In this document: one piece after another, positions 44,159 through 55,265 of the stretch
Position numbering within the stretch: position 1 is the stretch's first letter
How the letters are laid out: every line of letters begins with the position of its first letter
From: Palaemon carinicauda
Taxonomy: Eukaryota; Arthropoda; Malacostraca; Decapoda; Palaemonidae
Reading direction: 5' to 3'
DNA: 64,000 nucleotides
NCBI RefSeq assembly: GCF_036898095.1
Contig: NC_090751.1
Location: 88,768,804 to 88,832,803 of the forward strand
Program-made: the position numbers and the translations under genes
The notes under the pieces: generated by a model
The model's database searches: none
Told to the model about the DNA's origin: nothing
Seen by the model: the letters and a program-made list of their open reading frames with translations, nothing else

Positions 44159-46372
44159 CTACCGGAACTGCGCCACAATTGCTCGCCATTCATTCCTATT
44201 TCTAGCATGCTCTCTTGCCTCTCTCACATCTATCCTCCTATCACCCAGAGCTTTCTTCACTCCATCCATCCACCCAAACCTTGGCCTTCCTCTTGTACTT
44301 CTCCCATCAACTCTTGCATTCATCACCATCTTTAGCAGACAGCCATTTTCCATTCTCTCAACATGGCCAAACCACCTCAACACATTCATATCCACTCTAA
44401 CTGCTAACTCATTTCTTACACCCGTTCTCACCCTCACCATTTCGTTCCTAACCCTATCTACTCGAGATACACCAGCCATACTCCTTAGACACTTCATCTC
44501 AAACACATTCAATTTCTGTCTCTTCATCACTTTCATTCCCCACAACTCCGATCCATACATCACAGTTGGTACAATCACTTTCTCATATAGAATTCTCTTT
44601 ACATTCATGCCTAACCCTCTATTTTTTACTACTCCCTTAACTGCCCCCAACACTTTGCAACCTTCATTCACTCTCTGACGTACATCTGCTTCCACTCCAC
44701 CATTTGCTGCAACAACAGACCCCAAGTACTTAAACTGATCCACCTCCTCAAGTAACTCTCCATTCAACATGACAATCAACCTTGCACCACCTTCCCTTCT
44801 TGTACATCTCATAACCTTACTCTTACCCACATTAACTCTCAACTTCCTTCTCTCACACACCCTTCCAAATTCTGTCACTAGTCGGTCAAGCTTCTCTTTT
44901 GTGTCTGCAACCAAAACAGTATCATCCGCAAACAGCAACTGATTTACCTCCCATTCATGGTCATTCTCGTCTACCAGTTTTAATCCTTGTCCAAGCACTT
45001 GAGCATTCACCTCTCTCACCACTCCATCAACATACAAGTTAAATAACCACAGCGACATCACAAATCCCTGTCTCAGCCCCACTCTCACCGGAAACCAATC
45101 ACTCACTTCATTTCCTATTCTAACACATGCTTTATTACCTTTGTAGAAACTTTTCACTGCTTGCAACAACCTTCCACCAACTCCATATAACCTCATCACA
45201 TTCCACATTGCTTCCCTATCAACTCTATCATATGCTTTCTCCAGATCCATAAACGCAACATACACTTCCTTACCTTTTGCTAAATATTTCTCGCATATCT
45301 GCCTAACTGTAAAAATCTGATTCATACAACCCCTACCTCTTCTAAAACCACCCTGTACTTCTAAGATTGCATTCTCTGTTTTATCCTTAATCCTATTAAT
45401 CAGTACTCTACCATACACTTTTCCAACTACACTCAACAAACTAATACCTCTTGAATTACAACACTCATGCACATCTCCCTTACCCTTATATAGTGGTACA
45501 ATACATGCACAAATCCAATCTACTGGTACCATTGACAACACAAAACACATATTAAACAATCTCACCAACCATTCAAGTACAGTCACACCCCCTTCCTTCA
45601 ACATCTCAGCTCTCACACCATCCATACCAGATGCTTTTCCTACTCTCGTTTCATCTAGTGCTCTCCTCACTTCCTCTATTGTAATATCTCTCTCATTCTC
45701 ATCTCCCATCACCGGCACCTCAACACCTACAACAGCAATTATATCTGCCTCCCTATTATCCTCTACATTCAGTAAACTTTCAAAATATTCCGCCCACCTT
45801 TTCCTTGCCTCCTCTCCTTTTAACAACCTTCCATTTCCATCTTTCACTGTCTCTTCAATTCTTGAGCCAACCTTCCTTACTCTCTTCACTTCTTTCCAAA
45901 ACTTCTTCTTATTCTCTTCATATGAATGACCCAGTCCCTGACCCCACCTCAGGTCAGCTGCCCTCTTTGCCTCACGTACCTTGCGCTTTACTTCCACCTT
46001 TTTCTCTCTATATTTTTTATACTTCTCTATACTATTACTCTGCAGCCATTCTTCAAAAGCCCTCTTTTTCTCTTCCACTTTTACCTTCACTCCTTCATTC
46101 CACCATTCACTGCCCTTCCTCATGCTGCCTCCCACAACCTTCTTGCCACACACATCACTTGCAATCCCAACAAAATTTTCTTTTACTAACTTCCACTCCT
46201 CCTCTAAATTACCAGTTTCTCTTACTCTCCCTTCGTCATATGCCATTTTCAACCTTTCCTGATATTTACTTTTTACCCCCGGTTTTATTAGCTCTTCAAC
46301 CCTCACTAGCTCCCTTTTACATCCACCTACTCTATTCCCCCACTCTTTTGCTACAACTAATTTTCCTTCCAC
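44159..46372 (-). pseudogene. LINE reverse transcriptase region
   Basis: 737 open codons. RT fingers/palm: LYKGKGD...RGISLLSVVGKVY, GFRRGRGC, FMDLEKAYDRVDR, the catalytic FADDTVLVA and NVGKSKVMR, then C-terminal YGSELWGM, FEMKCLRSM, WFGHVERM and RGRPRFGW, ending at TGA. A TAG (46373-46375) separates it from the upstream endonuclease frame (SDHF*VEGK), so the ancestral protein was probably one EN-RT polyprotein; the initial M is not necessarily a start. Confidence 0.88.
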
Positions 46373-46375
46373 CTA

Positions 46376-47226
46376 AAAATGATCAGACATACCGTTAGCC
46401 ATACCCCTAAACACGTGCCTGTCTTTCAATCTTCCAAACATTCTTCTAGTTATCAACACATAATCCATTAATGCCCTTTCTACTACTCTTCCATTTGCCA
46501 CTCTTACCCATGTATACTTGTTTTTATCTTTCTTTTTGAAAAAGCTAGCACTTATTACCATCTCTTGTTCAACACACACATATCTACCAGTCTCTTACCA
46601 CTCTCATTTTCACCTGGTACGCCATATTTCCAAATGACACCTTCTACCTCTCCAGCGCCCACTCTAGCATTTAAGTCACCCATAACAACTGCATAATTCC
46701 TTCTACCCAGTCCTTCTACACACCTAGTTAATTCATTCCAGAACTCATTCCGCTCTTCTTCACATTTCTCACTACCTGGCCCATACGCACAGACAAACGC
46801 CCAACATTCCCTACTCAACCTAACCCTTACCCACATTAACCTAGATGATATCTCCTTCCATTCCACTTCTTTACCTGTCATCCATTCACTCAGCAATAAA
46901 GCCACACCCTCTCTCGCTCTTCCCCTTTCAATCCCAGACACTCTACCAGACATTTCACCAAACATCACTTCACCCTTTCCTTTGATCTTTGTCTCACACA
47001 AGGCCAACACATCCATCCTTCTATTCCTAAACATACTTTCAATCTCACATCTTTTACTCTCTATCGTACTACATCCACGCACATTCAAACACACCAAAAC
47101 TAGAATGCGGGGAGCAGTCACTCTTCCCCCAGCTCCATCTCTTTGTTGACGTCTCGCAGGATTATATACAGGAGAGGGGGTTCCCAGCCCCTTCGTCCCG
47201 TCCCTTTTAGTCGCCTCTTGCGACAC
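46376..47226 (-). pseudogene. LINE apurinic-like endonuclease region
   Basis: Target-nicking endonuclease. Blocks: LNVRGCS, LALCETK, SRLMWVRV, CAYGPG, MGDLNARVG (catalytic Asp/Asn), then a frameshift near 46570 (VDMCV... continues in another frame from 46579) and DYVLITRR, GMSDHF. The stop follows at 46373. The N-terminal 30 residues upstream of LNVRG are low-complexity. Confidence 0.85.
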
Positions 47227-47286
47227 GCAGGGATAACGTTAGCGCTATTCTAATTGTTTTTATGCCCCCGCAGCCACAGGGGGCAT

Positions 47287-47437
47287 AATTTTAATATTGT
47301 AGGGTAAATGGAAACTGATTTCAAATAAGAATATTGACGAAATATTATTCTATCAATACAGGATTGGGTTCAGCAAATACCTGGGCAGGGATACCCAAGA
47401 TATATTGGAAATAACTACTAGTATAATATATATGATA
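47287..47437. repeat. Flanking repeat unit 2, continued
   Basis: AATTTTAATATTGTAGGG...AACTGATTTC...GGGATACCCAAGATATATTGG; parallels unit 1 at about 43425-43555. H is inserted at its end. Confidence 0.6.
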
Positions 47438-47467
47438 TTTTCATAATAAAATAAATTTTTGAATATA

Positions 47468-47605
47468 CTTACCCGCTGGTTATATAAAGAGCTGAAGTCC
47501 CCTGACGCCCTGGCAGAAATTCAAATTCTCACTCTATCGAAGATACGGCAGGTGTACAACCGCACCCTAGCGGTAGCTCAGGTGGAACAACACACCAACT
47601 CCATG
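47468..47605 (-). repeat. 3' ITR of copy H
   Basis: CTTACCCGCTGGTTATATAA...CTGACGCCCTGGCAGAAATT...CACCCTAGCGGTAGCTCAGG, inverted at 63648-63785 with few mismatches. Confidence 0.87.
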
Positions 47606-47660
47606 CCTCATAGCAATACCATAGGTAGTCTCTAGAGGGGAGGAGGGTGGGTGTTAAATT

Positions 47661-47755
47661 TATATAACCAGCGGGTAAGTATATTCAAAAATTTATTTTA
47701 TTATGAAAATATAATTTTTAAATATAAAACTTATCCGCTGGTTACATAAAGAGCT
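47661..47755 (-). repeat. ICR of copy H
   Basis: ATAACCAGCGGGTAAGTATA...TTATTATGAAA|ATATAATTTTTAAATATAAA...TCCGCTGGTTA: the joined inverted images of the left and right outer ends. Confidence 0.85.
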
Positions 47756-47840
47756 GATTGACACCCATTGGTGGCGGGTCAGAGACAGCTACATATTGAA
47801 AATTCACTTAAGGGTTACATACAACAAACTTAAGCAGTTC

Positions 47841-48192
47841 TCACCTGATAAGGAAGCTGACAGCAATGATACTCTGCCTCATTTCGTCCATGGGCATCGA
47901 GGGTTTCCGAACTGCACACCACAGAGCGTCTGAGTTACCCCTCAGATTCTTAGTCCTGTCCACATAAAGCCGTAACGCTCTAACTGGACAGAGTACCCTT
48001 TCTAATTCACCTCCAGCCAAATCAGAAAGGTTAGAAATCTCAAAGGATTTGGGCCATGGCCAAGTAAGGTTTTCATTCTTGGCCAGAAACCCCAGTTGCA
48101 AAGAACAAATGGCTTTTCCATTCCGAAAACCAATGTTCCTGCTTAAAGCGTGTACCTCAATAACTCTTTTAGCAGTGGCAAGGGTAACCAGA
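47841..48192 (-). pseudogene. H tyrosine recombinase, C-terminal part (lacks HxxR and Tyr)
   Basis: Continues H's YR after the G insertion: LVTLATAKRVIEVHALS (catalytic Arg present), FLAKNENL, LCPVRALRLYVDRTKN, ending IAVSFLIR at TGA. The usual HxxR...Y segment is missing in the ~400 bp left before H's end. The end reads ATCAG|GTGAGAA, a good splice-donor sequence, so either the segment was deleted or it lay in a further exon. Confidence 0.8.
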
Positions 48193-48195
48193 AAA

Positions 48196-48400
48196 TGACA
48201 AATTCGAAGATAATTTGTATTTTTCCTAACCATACAAACCTTAGCTATTTACAAAGGGTTTACTTTAAGCGCAGCTGAAATGACGAGCCAATAGTTTTAA
48301 CGAGGGTTAATTACCCCCGCGCTAGTTAGCGGGGGGTGGGGAAGGGTAGCTTGCTACCCCTCCCCCCTCCACACACCGGTGACTTGCTTCACTTCACTTA
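48196..48400 (-). repeat. 3' ITR of copy G
   Basis: TGACAAATTCGAAGATAATT...AACCCTCGTT-type block inverted at 56190-56350 (GCGCTAGTTAGCGGGGGGTG, CACCGGTGACTTGCTTCAC). Confidence 0.83.
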
Positions 48401-48446
48401 GAGGTAGGACTTGACTTGGGGGTTAGGGATGGCGGGCACATATGTG

Positions 48447-48547
48447 TAAATAGCTAAGGTTTGTATGGTTGGGAAAAATACAAATTATCTTCGAATTTGT
48501 CATTTGTTCCGTAACCGAAATACAAACCACGCTATTTACAAAGGGTG
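48447..48547 (-). repeat. ICR of copy G
   Basis: GTAAATAGCTAAGG...CGAATTTGTCA|TTTGTTCCGTAAC...GCTATTTACAAAGG. Confidence 0.87.
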
Positions 48548-49020
48548 ACTTACCCCTTAGGAAGGGTGGAAAGTCCCCAGCCTTACTGACTTAGGCTTGC
48601 CCGGGGGCTCGATCCCTCAGTGAGCAGCACTAGAGAGAGGGAGCCCCTGTACCTCACAAGTTCCTAGCATCGCTAGGAACGAGTGGCCTACATAAGCAGT
48701 GTGAGGAGGAGAGTGTGACTCGTCCTATGAAGTTGACCTTGAGACCTTCAGATAGGAATTATAGGATAGGACGTTCCCCATACAACCTCGTCAGGGTATG
48801 GGAGACGCAACAGTATTAAGCTTAATACTAGGAGCACAAAGAAGCATGGGTTACCTGCAGAGGTCGAGGTCGGCTATGCGAGGACCAGGATGCTGCTTCC
48901 CCAAGAGAGGGGAGAATGAAGAAAGAAGTAAGGGTCAGACATACTCTTTCATTCACGCAGACTAAGACCGGGTAACAACGCCCTCAACCTACTGCTACTT
49001 GTCCAAAAAGGAGCCTGAGG
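48548..49020 (-). other. Copy G 3' trailer
   Basis: Non-coding; similar to 29626-30103 of E (CTTAGGAAGGGTG, GAAGTTGACCT, AGACTAAGACCGGGTAACAA). Confidence 0.6.
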
Positions 49021-50160
49021 TTAGACCAGCTGTTGTGCAGCCACCACAGGGACGATAGAAAAGGTATCGAGGCTCCTGTGGGTCACTTCTTGCAGGTAGT
49101 GGGCTGTGAAGGTCGTTTGATGCTTCAAGACCCCAGCTTGAAGTACCTGCGTCACAGAGAAGTTTCTCTTGAAGGCCAGGGATGTAGCAATACCCCTGAC
49201 ATCGTGGGCCCGAGGGCGACGTGACGGAGGAGGGTCAGGATTCAGGGCATGGTAGATAACCCTTCGAATCCAAGCTGAGATGGTGTTCCTGGTGACCCTC
49301 CTCTTTGTCCTGCCTGTGCTCACAAACAAAGCTCGCACATGAGGACGGACTGCAGCCGTTCTCTTCAAGTAGTGCCTCAGACACCTCACTGGACATAGTA
49401 GCAGCTGGTCTGGGTCATTTGTTACAGAACGGAGACTCGCGATCCTGAAAGAGTCGAACCGAGGATCCGGCAATCCAGGATTCTGAGTCTTGGCCACAAA
49501 CTCAGGGACGAACCTGAACGTTACCTCCCCCCATCCCCTTGAATGGGCGATGTCGTACGAGAGACCATGAAGTTCACTAACTCGCTTGGCCGAGGCCAAG
49601 GCGAGTAGGAAAGCCGTCCGTCTTCCAAGACAGGTGGCGATCGGAGGCCTGGCGTAATGGCTCGAAGGGAGGTCTCTTAAGAGACCTGAGGACTCGAACC
49701 ACGTTCCAAGGAGGGGGTCTCACTTCCGACTGGGGGCAGGTAAGCTCATAGCTACATATGAGTAAAGAGAGTTCTAGCGATGAAGAAATATCCACGCCCT
49801 TCAATCTGAAGGCCAAGCTTAAGGCTGAGCGATAGCCTTTCACTGCCGAGACAGAAAGGCGCATTTCTTCTCGCAGATACACGAGGAAGTCCGCTATTGC
49901 TGGAATAGTGGCATCGAGTAGAGAGATACCCCTTCCACGACACCAACCACAAAAGACTCTCCACTTTGCTTGGTAGACTCCCTCAGAGGACCTTCGCAGG
50001 TGCCGAGACATTCTCTCCGCAACCTGTTGCGAAAAGCCTCTCTCCGCGAGGAGACGCTGGATAGTCTCCAGGCGTGAAGCCGAAGCAAGGCTACGGCCCT
50101 GTGAGGGACGCCGGAGTGGGGTTGTCTGAGAAGCTCGTGTCGTGGAGGAAGCTCCCTTGG
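49021..50160 (-). pseudogene. DIRS tyrosine recombinase, copy G (4-bp duplication)
   Basis: N-terminal part SRLETIQRLLAERGFSQQ ... LSVSAVKGYRSAL ... in one frame; at about 49612-49622 a doubled GACG (GGAAGACGGACGGC) shifts the frame; then ASAKRVSEL, RPRAHDVRGIATSL and FTAHYLQEV follow, so Arg, His, Arg and Tyr are all present. Ends at TAA 49021-49023. Apart from this small tandem duplication the gene looks intact. Confidence 0.87.
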
Positions 50161-51960
50161 GAGTTCCGTCAGGAGTTGCAAAAGGTCCGGAAACCATTCC
50201 GCGTGATGCCATAGCGGAGCTACTAGAGTCATGGAACAGTTGACCGATAGTCTGGTCCTGTTGAGCACCCTTCTCATCAGACAGAATGGTGGGAAGGCGT
50301 ACACGTCGATGTTGTCCCACGGTTGCTGGAAAGCATCTTGCCAGAGTGCCTTGGGGTCCGGGACTGGTGAGCAGTACAGGGGCAGCTTGAAGTTCAAGGC
50401 TGTCGCGAACAAGTCCACAGTCGGGGAACCCCACAAAGTCAGGACTTTGTTGGCTATCTGAGGATCCAAAGACCACTCGGTACTCACTATCTGCGAAGCC
50501 CTGCTCAGACTGTCGGCGAGCACATTCCTCTTGCCAGGAATGAAGCGAGCTGATAGTGTTATCGAGTGGGTTTCGGTCCACCTCAGAGTCTCTACTGCAA
50601 GATGGGATAGCTGTTGCGAAAAAGTGCCTCCCTGCTTGTTGATATAAGCCACTACCGTGGTGTTGTCGCTCATCACCACCACGGAGTGACCCGCCAGGGA
50701 CCGTTGGAACTGCTGAAGAGCCAGAAAAACGGCCTTCAATTCTAGCAGGTTGATGTGTAGGCACTTTTCTGATTCTGACCAAAGGCCTGAGGCCCTCTGG
50801 TTCAGAACGTGCGCCCCCCCCACCCTTCTATTGACGCGTCCGAAAACAGAGTCAACTCCGGGGGGAGGACGAGAAGACTCACTCCCTTCCGCAGGTTCTC
50901 GTCGGCCAGCCACCACCGCAAGTCCGTCTGTTCCAGAGACCCCATTGGGATCAGAATGTCCGGGGAATCGGATCCTTGATTCCACCGGGACTTGAGCCGC
51001 CATTGAACGGATCTCATCCTGAGGCGGCTGTTTGGAACCAGACGGGCCAGGGTGGATAGGTGGCCTAAGAGACGCAACCACGATTGGGCGGGGAGTTCTT
51101 TTCGCCTGAGGAAAGGTTCCGCCACCCTCCTCAGCCTTGCTATCTGGTCGTCTGATGGAAAGGCTTTGTGGAGATTGGTGTCTATCAACATACCTAGATA
51201 AACCTGTCGTTGGGACGGCTGCAGAGAGGACTTCTCGAGGTTTACCACGATCCCCAGATCCTGGCAAAGATCCAGAAGCCTGTCTCGGTGCCGAAGAAGG
51301 GTCGACTCCGAGTCTGCTAGGATCAGCCAATCGTCCAGGTAACGAAGGAGACGAATGCCGTTCCTGTGCGCCCAAGATGAAATCAGGGTGAACACTCTGG
51401 TGAACACCTGAGGAGCTGTGGAGAGACCGAAACACAGCACCTTGAACTGGTAGATCTTGTTGTCTAGGCAGACTCTCAGGTACTTCCTGGAAGACGGATG
51501 GATTGGGATCTGGAAGTACGCGTCCTTTAGATCCAGTGTACACATGAAGTCTTGTGGTCTCACCGCAAGTCTGACTGTGTCTGCTGTCTCCATGCTGAAC
51601 TGGGTTTGTCTGACAAACCTGTTCAGAGCTGAGAGATCGATGACGGGTCTCCAGCCTCCAGTAGCCTTCTTTACAAGAAAGAGTCGACTGAAGAAGCCTG
51701 GGGAGCCGTCCACGACCTCCTGGAGAGCACCCTTCTCGAGCATGGTCTCGACTTCGGCCTGACGGGCCAGCCCCTTTGCCGATCCCGTGGCATAGGAGCT
51801 CAACGACACTGGATTCGCTGTCAGGGGAGGTTGAGATGTCGTGAACGGGACGCGATAACCTTGGCCGATCACTAAGACTGTCCAAGCATCAGCCCCGTGT
51901 TGCTGCCACCTGCGGACGCAACGCTGAAGGCATCCCCCCACAGGTGGACATGCTGAGGGA
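50160..51960 (-). pseudogene. RT - RNase H - methyltransferase, copy G (frame change at G-run)
   Basis: RT open throughout: VGGCLQRCVRRWQQHGAD, RPVIDLSALNRF, TLDLKDAYFQIPIHP, CFGLSTAPQVF, catalytic RYLDDWLILAD, ending TGA at 50802 just after FSDASIEGWGG. RNase H continues in the -1 frame (GAHVLNQRASGLW, LLELKAVFLAL, MSDNTTVV, LADSLSRA), then MT-like (VDLFATALNFK, FPPFCLM, HHAEWFPDLL). The shift lies at an 8-base C-run on the plus strand (50814-50821). The RNase H frame is also open upstream to 51885. Confidence 0.87.
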
Positions 51961-51969
51961 CTGCCACCC

Positions 51970-53142
51970 CTAGGGCTTGCAGCCGCGGCTGCCACCCCTA
52001 GGAGTCTTGCCTCCCCTGGAGGACTTACCGCCCCTCTTGACCTTGGCTGGAAAGGGCTGGGGCTTAGACACCACTCTCTTAGCTGCCGGTGCCTGTTTGG
52101 GAGCCTTACGAGGCTGTTGCTGCTGTTGTGGCGGGGCTGGAGGCTTATAGGGCCGAGTAGTAAGGGCCCTGTGGAGGAGGGAGTCCGTGCTGGATTTCCT
52201 CCACCTCTCAGCCGTTCGCTCCATGTCTTGAGGCTCAAACAGGCTCTCCCCCAGAAGGGAAGCATGTCGGAGCCTACACACATCTACGGCGGGGACCTTC
52301 GGATGGAATCTCTCGGACACAGCATCGCGACACTTCAACACCGAGTTGGCCCACAGGGTGGTAACCTGGTGCGCCAAAAACTCGATGGAGCGGGTGCCCG
52401 AGAGCAAGAAGGTCTCTAGGGCCTTCCTATTGGTCTCCTTGGACAAGTCCTCCGATCGCAATAGGATGCCCAGAGATCCTAGCCAGAAGTCCTGCCACGA
52501 AGTGGCCTGCATGGCACACTTAGCGACCTTCTCGTGGTTAAGGATCTCTGCCGCCGAGAACGACACCTGCCGGGCAGAGAGTTTCTCCAAGGGAACTCCC
52601 TTCGCCAGCTCCTCCACAGAGTGATGGAGAGGAAGAGCGAGGTTGTGCTCACCCAGGATCTCGAAATACCTCCTCTGCTGAAGGCGAGGAGGAGGGATGA
52701 GCTTGTTCCCGGCAGTGGAACGACTGGAGGAGGCAAGAAGTGCGAGCTGAGCGTTGGCCCTAGCCCTGGCACTCTTCAGCCCCCGAGACCAGGGCAGAGC
52801 TGCACTGGTCTTAGGGGCCTTCCGAACATCAAACATTTCATCCAGAATCGTGTCTTTGCCTTCACGGGGGGGGGGGGGGGGGGGGGGGGGGGCGATGACT
52901 GGATCCGTAAGTCTGTTAAGTTGCCTTATCAGGCTTAGGACCTGCCAGAAGGCATGTTCGGACTCTTGCTGTTCTCCTCCCTGCGGGCTGGCAGATAAGT
53001 CTCCTGCCCCAGGAATCTCTTCCTGGGGTGATATGTGGACATTCCCCTGGGTAGTCGTGGGTTCCTGACGAATCCTTGCAGAGGATTTAGGGACGGTCTT
53101 GGAATCCTTGGATTCCCTCCTGGGAGGGATACAGGATCCCAA
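51970..53142 (-). pseudogene. Gag-like C-terminal region, copy G
   Basis: 390 open codons: HAFWQVLSLIRQLNRLTDP, a poly-Pro run from a 27-base G-tract (52866-52892), LPWSRGLKSARARAN, YFEILGEHNLALPLHHSVEE, KVAKCAMQATSWQDFWLG, LETFLLSGTRSIEFLAHQV, ERWRKSSTDSLLHRALTTRP and a strongly basic Gln/Lys/Arg/Gly tail. Part of one gag with the two upstream pieces; the join to the low-complexity part is frameshifted. Confidence 0.8.
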
Positions 53143-53659
53143 CGAGGTTCGAAGGGCCCCTTCCTCACGAGACGATTCTCCTGCCTGAAGCGAAGTCTCC
53201 CCCCTGGTGCCAAGGGGAAGACTACCGCCCCACTGGACTCACCTGAGGACGGAAAGGCCTCGTCCACGGGAGAAGGAGAGAGTACTCGTGCAGGAGAAGG
53301 GACCTTCGCGACCGACCTCTTGGGAACCAACTTCGCCCTGGGGGAAGTCACCACGAAGTCCACTCCTCTCTTTCTCTTCAGCGTAGGAGAGACAGCCGAT
53401 GGTTTGTTACCCTGGCCGGCGAGTGCTGGTTTCATAACCCTCACTAACGCCCGTGCCAGCGGACCAAACCAAGTCTGCTGCTCCAAGGACACAGAGTCCG
53501 AAATCCTCGCTAAAGGGAAAGGGATCGGGCGGTCCTTTGGAGTGGACACGACGGTACCTGCCTGAAAAGAAGGTGGGGAAGAATGCTGTACTAACCTCTC
53601 TTCGTCCTGTACTAGCAACCTGTGTTTGGATGGAGGTGATCCCGAGTGCCGTCTAGGAG

Positions 53660-55183
53660 AACGCGTTCCTGCTGCTACCACCGGCTGTGGAATTCGCCGC
53701 GAACGATGGTCGCGCGAGGGCAAATGGTCGCGCGAAGGCGAATGGTCGCGCGGGAGCGCGGGCTAGCGATCGCGCGGGGCGCTTAGGTGGATGATCGCAC
53801 GGGCGCGCAGGTGGATGATCGCACGGCGGCACAGGCGAGCGGGCGCGCAGGCGAGTGGTCATGCGGGCGCGCAGGCAAGTGGGCGCGAGGGTGGGCAGGT
53901 AAATGAACGCGTGTCCGAGGCGACGAACGCAAGCGTTGGCGCGACGGCGAGGGAACGCGCTGCCGCGTAGGTGAGGAAGATCGCTGGCGATGTAGATCCA
54001 CAGGCGATCGATGACGAGCTGGTGAGTGCAGTCGCTCAAGTTGGCGATGGCGCGATGTGGTATGTCGACGCACTGGCGTGCGATGGTGAGCAGCATGCGC
54101 AGGTGAATGACCGCGTAATGGTAAGCGATGGCGAGCAGCATGCGCAGGTGAATGATCGCGTGATGGGGTGCGATGGTGATCAGCATCCGCAGGAGGGCGA
54201 TCGTTCAGGGGCGAGCGATGAGGAGCAGCATGCGCAGGAGGGCGATCGTGCAGGGGTGAGCGATGGCGAGTAGCATGCGCAGGTGGCCGATCGCGTGATG
54301 GGGTGCGATGGTGATCAGCATGCGCAGGAGGGCGATCGTGCAGGGTCGAGCGATGGCGAGCAGCATGCGCAGGAGGGCGATCGTGCAATGGCGAGCGATG
54401 GCGAGCAGCATGCGCAGGCGGGCGATGGCAAGCAGCATGCGCAGGCGGGCGATGGCGAGCAGCATGCGCAGGCGGGCGATCGCGCGATGGCGAGCTAGAA
54501 GCTGGCGAACCATGTTCCTTCAGGAGCGTTGGAGAACGTTGGCGCGCTAGCTGTCGCTGTTGAATAGGCGATACTAAGATCGCCTGTGCGCGCTGGCAAG
54601 CAGGTGAACGCTGGCGAGGAGGTAATCGCTGGCGAGCTGGAGATCGCTGGCGAGCAGAAGGTCGACGCGTGTCATGTGAAAGGACAGGTGGCGCGGCGCG
54701 TTCACGAGCAGGAACTGGGAGATCGCTGGCGCGTTGGCGAACATGTGTTTTTGACACACGCGCAGCACGATGTTGCGTAGCCACAGGACCAGGCAGATGG
54801 TGAGCAGGGAGTTCAGCAGGAACTAAAGGGTGGTCAGAGACCGCAGGGCGAAGGTCCTCAAATGAGCGCTGGCGCTCGGAAGAGAGCTGACGAGCAGGAG
54901 AGCGCTGGCGAGGGGGGCGAACATCAGGAGAGAGCCGACGAGCAGATGAGCGTCGGCGAGCAGGAGAGTCTTGGCGAGCAGGAGAGCGCTTGTGCGCTAG
55001 CACTGCTCGCGTAAGGGAAGGATCCCTTAGCCCCGAAGGGACCGTTGCCCGTCGGGTGACGAGTTCTCCAGAAGGCGAAGATCTGGCAGGAGATGGTGAG
55101 CGGTCTGCAGAGAGGTTCAAGGAGGGCGGAGCTGTAGGTTGAGGCTGACGAGGAGAGTCCCCCCCCGGAGGATGAAGACCCAA
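53660..55183 (-). pseudogene. Arg/Pro/His/Ser-rich repeat region of G gag
   Basis: 467 open codons dominated by RSPARQR-, RPPAHAARHR- and SPLHD-type repeats, resembling an SR/basic low-complexity domain. E has a differently expanded counterpart and H a RRQ/SR-rich one. Composition is GC-rich, unlike the neighbours. I assign no function; nucleic-acid binding or phase-separating behaviour would be speculation. Confidence 0.72.
54030..54500. repeat. Minisatellite inside G gag
   Basis: Plus-strand units such as GATGGCGAGCAGCATGCGCA followed by GG(A/C)GGGCGATCG recur about a dozen times in lengths of ~27-60 bp. Lengths stay in frame, so the minus-strand ORF persists. Confidence 0.88.
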
Positions 55184-55265
55184 AAAGGCGCCTATTAGTC
55201 CCCCTGTATGGGGAAGGGAGGCCCTTGTGGCGTAGTGGACAGTGAGCCTTACGGCGGAGGCGGCC

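Larger units (their letters stand above)
43936..47286 (-). mobile_element. RTE-like non-LTR retrotransposon (LINE), 3.35 kb
   Basis: Flanked by AATTTT on both sides (43930-43935 and 47287-47292). Joining the flanks recovers the unit-1 order of the surrounding repeat (CCCCC-AATTTT-AATATTGTAGGGTAA against CCCCCTTATACTAAACACC...GGTAA). The minus strand carries an apurinic-type endonuclease then RT. There is no poly-A tail; the 3' end is GGCTACCCCCC. The RTE-clade assignment rests on EN-RT order, the single-polyprotein layout and a short tail, and is tentative. Confidence 0.85.

Noticed and set aside
45805..46398. Plus-strand ORFs opposite the LINE RT
   Set aside because: Antisense shadows of a real RT with pyrimidine-rich translation.
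54283..54780. Plus-strand ORFs with DGEQHAQ/ASSMRRR repeats
   Set aside because: Antisense readings of the minisatellite in G gag.
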